A stretch of DNA of 36,087 bases from Rhodospirillales bacterium (lineage in GTDB: Bacteria; Pseudomonadota; Alphaproteobacteria; Bin95): positions 1 through 36,087 of the forward strand of contig VMCJ01000069.1 of the NCBI GenBank assembly GCA_008081395.1, written 5' to 3'. The notes beneath the pieces were generated by a model. That model ran no database searches. It was not told where the DNA came from and saw only the letters and a program-made list of their open reading frames with translations. This document shows positions 33,092 to 36,087 of this stretch, one piece after another. Position 1 is the stretch's first letter, and each line of letters begins with the position of its first letter. Both the position numbers and the translations under genes were made by a program.

Positions 33092-34471
33092 TTGGTTAGT
33101 GTATTACTGAACTCTGCCCGAAATTCTTTGCCTCTTGATGTTGTAGAAACGTCGCAATTTTCAATCTGGTGCGATGCTCTGCCCAAGAATTCGCTAACTT
33201 GGGTCGAAGCATCTGGTTTTACGGCCAGAGCAGGTGAGACGGTTTTGTTGCCTGACTCGAGTGGTTTGCCTGCCTCTGCAGCACTTGGTGTTTCCAGTTT
33301 AGATGATGTGTGGGCTTTTGGAGATGCAGGATTAAAATTACCACCAATACGACCCTATAAAATTCGAACTAAGCTATCAAAGCTACAAGCAACCAATGCT
33401 GCTATTTCCTGGGCTCTGGGAGCATATAAATTTGACCGTTACAAAACGAAAGGTGGTCACAAAGTTGCCCAGGTGATCTGGCCAAAGGGCGCAGATAAAA
33501 CCCTCGCTGAGTCGGTTATTGATGGTGTTTCCCACGCTAGAGATCTTATCTCCACTCCCGCTAATGAGATGGGACCAAAGGAATTGGCTGCCGCTGCTCG
33601 AAAGATTGGCCGCCAGCACCGGGCAAAGATCTCAGTAATTGTGGGCGATGATCTTTTAAAAAAGAATTTTCCGACAATCCATGCCGTTGGACGTGCAAGC
33701 TCTCGCGCACCGAGATTAATAGATATGACTTGGGGCAATCCAAGAGCGCCCAAAGTCACCCTTATCGGTAAGGGTGTATGTTTTGATACTGGAGGCCTTG
33801 ATCTTAAGCCGTCGGGCGCAATGCTTAACATGAAAAAGGATATGGGGGGAGCTGGTAACGTATTGGGGCTTGCCCACTCAATTATGGCGACGAAGCTTAA
33901 TATTCGTCTTCGAGTACTTATTCCGGCAGTAGAGAATAGTGTATCAGGCGACGCGTTTCGGCCGCTTGACGTTATCAAGACCCGAAAGGGTATCACGGTT
34001 GAAATTGGTAATACCGATGCCGAAGGACGCCTTGTGCTTTGCGACGCGATAGCCCTCGCCGTGGAAGAAAGCCCAGATCTCGTTATCGATTGCGCAACGC
34101 TGACTGGAGCGGCGCGCGTTGCACTCGGGCCAAGTTTGCCTGCCCTTTTCTGCAACAATGATGTTCTTGCCGCTGATATTCTTAGGGGTGGTTTAGAGAC
34201 AGATGACCAATTTTGGCGTTTACCTCTCCATCAGCCGTACAAAAGCATGTTGAAGGGCGAAGTGGCTGACTTAAATAATGTTTCGTCAGGTGGGTTTGCC
34301 GGAGCCATCACTGCAGCATTGTACCTGCAGGCTTTTATTGAGGACACGGTCCCATGGGCACATATCGATATGATGGCTTGGAATCCAACAGGTAGACCTG
34401 GTCGTCCCAAAGGAGGTGAAGCTCAAGGTTTGCGAGCGTTATTGTCCATGCTTCAAAAGCGTTATTGCTGA
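33092..34471 (+). CDS. M17 leucyl aminopeptidase family protein
   Basis: This cytosolic zinc/manganese aminopeptidase removes N-terminal residues from peptides. The catalytic C-terminal domain shows the ligand segment IGKGVCFDTGGLDLKPSGAM, the MKKDMGGAGNVLGLA stretch, and the family signature NTDAEGRL (residues 307-314). The chain is about 459 residues. This is shorter than PepA, as in the second alphaproteobacterial M17 type. No ATG is available near the 5' end. A TTG at 33092 lies 9 bases after AAAGGA and is preferred over a TTG at 33086, which is only 3 bases from it. The gene overlaps convergent SURF1 by 10 bases. Confidence 0.9.
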   Translation: MVSVLLNSARNSLPLDVVETSQFSIWCDALPKNSLTWVEASGFTARAGETVLLPDSSGLPASAALGVSSLDDVWAFGDAGLKLPPIRPYKIRTKLSKLQATNAAISWALGAYKFDRYKTKGGHKVAQVIWPKGADKTLAESVIDGVSHARDLISTPANEMGPKELAAAARKIGRQHRAKISVIVGDDLLKKNFPTIHAVGRASSRAPRLIDMTWGNPRAPKVTLIGKGVCFDTGGLDLKPSGAMLNMKKDMGGAGNVLGLAHSIMATKLNIRLRVLIPAVENSVSGDAFRPLDVIKTRKGITVEIGNTDAEGRLVLCDAIALAVEESPDLVIDCATLTGAARVALGPSLPALFCNNDVLAADILRGGLETDDQFWRLPLHQPYKSMLKGEVADLNNVSSGGFAGAITAALYLQAFIEDTVPWAHIDMMAWNPTGRPGRPKGGEAQGLRALLSMLQKRYC

Positions 34472-35124
34472 CCTTTTCGATGAACTAGTACTGCAATAAC
34501 TAACCACGCAATAGCTAAACCAAACCAAGTGAATGAATATTGCAGATGATTATCTGGAATATTCGGTTTTGCTTGTCGGCCAGTTAAACCCTCAGGAGGG
34601 TTGGTCAAACGAAGAATTAAAGAGGATACCTGGGTATCGTTGAGACCGGCTGTTCGGGTTAATGCAATTGGATCAATCCAATACCAGTCTTCAGGGGGTT
34701 GGTTATCAGGGGTGAAAGTGGAAGGCTTTCTAGCTGGAATTAAAACACCCTCAATTATAGTAGTGGTTTGAGGAAGAGAGATTCCTTTGATCTCATTATC
34801 TGACCATCCCAATTCAACAGCAATGATTCCTCCATCCTTCAAGCGAAAAGGTGCCGCATATACCCTGCCAACCTTCCCAGCTGATGTAGTTGGAAAAACA
34901 CGTATTAGATGACCAATTACCCATGAGCCATCAGCTAGGACTGGGCGCCAGGAAAAAGTGCTGTCGGGAATTTTTTCAATTGTAACAGGAGGTGATGCCA
35001 GACCGGCATTAATTTCTGCCAGCATGTTTTGTTTCCATGCACGCCTCTCCCACTGCCAAACCCCGAGTCCTGTAAGAATTAGGAACCCCACTATCGATAC
35101 CACGATAAATAATTGCCTCTTCAT
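34462..35124 (-). CDS. SURF1 family cytochrome oxidase assembly protein
   Basis: The 220-residue product has an N-terminal membrane segment (IVVSIVGFLILTGLGVW) followed by the SURF1 signature GVWQWERRAWKQNML, and a C-terminal membrane segment in HLQYSFTWFGLAIAWLVIAVLV. SURF1 helps insert haem a into subunit I of cytochrome c oxidase. The ATG at 35124 is chosen because the DUF983 stop ends at 35129, four bases away; an upstream TTG would overlap that gene. It is last in the cox3-DUF983-SURF1 unit. Confidence 0.9.
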   Translation of the reverse strand: MKRQLFIVVSIVGFLILTGLGVWQWERRAWKQNMLAEINAGLASPPVTIEKIPDSTFSWRPVLADGSWVIGHLIRVFPTTSAGKVGRVYAAPFRLKDGGIIAVELGWSDNEIKGISLPQTTTIIEGVLIPARKPSTFTPDNQPPEDWYWIDPIALTRTAGLNDTQVSSLILRLTNPPEGLTGRQAKPNIPDNHLQYSFTWFGLAIAWLVIAVLVHRKGQQ

Positions 35125-35128
35125 CGGC

Positions 35129-35446
35129 TTAGAGGGCAGTTGACCGACGTCGATATTGTATGTCGACAAATTTGGCTTTTAGCGGCCTTAGTAAGGCTAA
35201 CGTTAGGCCGATGACCACTATGGGCCAGATTAAAAAATGAAGCCAATAAGGTGGCTCAAAAAGTGCCTCTAAACTAAGAGCGCCAATGACTGAAAGAGCG
35301 CCAACAATGAAGATTACAAAGATAGCGGGACCATCTCCTGCATCATGAGCGCGCAAGTCCAGTCCGCATGAAGGGCATTCTGGGTTTACGTCTAGCAACC
35401 CAGAGAACAATGCACCTTGTCGGCAGCGTGGGCACCGGGCACTCAC
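35129..35446 (-). CDS. DUF983 protein of the cytochrome oxidase cluster
   Basis: The 105-residue product has an N-terminal zinc-ribbon-like pair, CPRCRQG and CPSCGLD, then two hydrophobic segments (FVIFIVGALSVIGALSL and LHFLIWPIVVIGLTLALL). This is the DUF983 layout, found near cox genes in alphaproteobacteria; the exact function is not settled. It starts at GTG, with a purine-rich GAGCAAGA just upstream. The cox3 stop is 6 bases away, so the genes are co-transcribed. Confidence 0.85.
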   Translation of the reverse strand: MSARCPRCRQGALFSGLLDVNPECPSCGLDLRAHDAGDGPAIFVIFIVGALSVIGALSLEALFEPPYWLHFLIWPIVVIGLTLALLRPLKAKFVDIQYRRRSTAL

Positions 35447-35452
35447 TCTTGC

Positions 35453-36087
35453 TCAGCCACCCCAAACGTAAACGCAAGCAAACAAAAACAGCCATACAAC
35501 GTCAACGAAATGCCAATACCATGCGGCAGCTTCAAAGCCAAAATGATGGTCAGATTTGAAGTGTCCATTCATACCGCGGAATAGACAGACCGCTAGAAAG
35601 ATGGTGCCGATAATAACATGGAAACCATGAAAACCGGTCGCCAGGAAAAAGGTTGAAGGATAAATTCCATCACGGAAGCCAAACGCTGCATGGCTATACT
35701 CATAAGCCTGCAATATTGAGAAGAAGAGCCCCAGAAGAACTGTTATTGTTAAGCCTAAGATAAAATCTTTGCGATTGTTGTGCAGAAGAGCGTGATGCGC
35801 CCATGTGACGGTGCAGCCTGAAAGCAACAATATTAGCGTATTGAGCAGTGGAAGATCTAAGGCATCAAATGTTTGTATGCCCTCTGGAGGCCACGTAAAG
35901 CCAGTTGCTGCTTTTGGAAAAAGGCTCGCATCAAAGAAGGCCCAGAAAAACGCCGCAAAAAACATCACTTCCGATGCAATGAAGAGGACCATGCCATATC
36001 GAAGCCCTATCTGGACTGTTTTGGTATGATGCCCTTGATGTTCGCCTTCTCGAACGACATCGCGCCACCAGCCAAACATCACGCCTA
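35453..36087 (-). CDS. ctaE: Cytochrome c oxidase subunit III, C-terminal part, cut by window edge
   Basis: The frame is open to the right edge, giving 210 residues that lack the first membrane helices of subunit III. It has [16 protein letters not shown], then [22 protein letters not shown] with the conserved glutamate, [10 protein letters not shown], and the C-terminal [20 protein letters not shown] and [21 protein letters not shown]. Subunit III stabilises the aa3-type oxidase. The in-frame ATG at 36079 is internal because the conserved [15 protein letters not shown] motif lies deep in full-length proteins. It is first of the visible cox3-DUF983-SURF1 genes. Confidence 0.95.
   Translation of the reverse strand, partial: GVMFGWWRDVVREGEHQGHHTKTVQIGLRYGMVLFIASEVMFFAAFFWAFFDASLFPKAATGFTWPPEGIQTFDALDLPLLNTLILLLSGCTVTWAHHALLHNNRKDFILGLTITVLLGLFFSILQAYEYSHAAFGFRDGIYPSTFFLATGFHGFHVIIGTIFLAVCLFRGMNGHFKSDHHFGFEAAAWYWHFVDVVWLFLFACVYVWGG

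Overview
This window looks like a chromosomal segment of an alphaproteobacterium, probably a free-living aerobic one of a marine or Rhodospirillales-like type. The evidence is gene content and order, by eye only: the rph-rdgB-hemW cluster; cox3-DUF983-SURF1; YdcH/DUF465 upstream of purE-purK; an RNase E with an acidic insertion in its S1 region and a C-terminal GWW motif; an Atm1-type ABC exporter; and a small SdhAF4 (DUF1674) protein. No phage, insertion sequence, CRISPR array, rRNA or tRNA was found. Coding density is high and most spacers are short.

Layout. 1-3914: the start of a cut-off Xaa-Pro aminopeptidase gene, a divergent 82-residue protein with an internal two-fold repeat, and a coupled uvrD-prmA pair. 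4253-8451: a thiamine-diphosphate enzyme, purE-purK, a YdcH-like protein and a TIGR02444 protein. 8646-11749: septation protein YciB, glutaminyl-tRNA synthetase and a TauE/SafE exporter. 11753-15179: hydantoinase/dihydropyrimidinase, periplasmic MsrP and a crotonase. 15304-16527: a GrdB-like selenoprotein. 16713-19487: a quinone oxidoreductase, then an aminotransferase and an AhpD-like protein in tandem. 19563-25806: RNase E, an acyl-CoA synthetase-like enzyme and a DEAD-box RNA helicase. 25821-29278: HNH nuclease, Atm1-like exporter, DUF4864 protein and a small membrane protein. 29345-33078: hemW-rdgB-rph, a divergent sdhAF4 and a HAD hydrolase. 33092-36087: an M17 aminopeptidase convergent with SURF1, DUF983 and cox3 (cut off by the window edge).

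The most striking feature is at 15304-16527 on the minus strand. Two reading frames that a standard gene caller would split, or call truncated, are one frame interrupted by a single in-frame UGA at 16066-16068. The UGA sits where the glycine/D-proline reductase B family carries its catalytic selenocysteine (U-P-N-C-T-R). A bacterial-SECIS-like hairpin starts just after it, with its apical loop 17 nt past the UGA. The two halves both carry family sequence, so this reads as a 407-residue selenoprotein with Sec154. It stands alone: no GrdA, GrdC/D, PrdA or selenium-pathway gene is in the window, and the host has an aerobic cytochrome oxidase. Its substrate is therefore open.

Functionally the rest is mostly housekeeping: RNA processing (rne, rph, DEAD helicase, glnS), DNA repair and nucleotide-pool cleaning (uvrD, rdgB), purine synthesis, haem/Fe-S/respiratory-chain assembly (hemW-like, Atm1, sdhAF4, SURF1, cox3), and small-molecule catabolism (hydantoinase, aminotransferase, crotonase, acyl-CoA synthetase, HAD).
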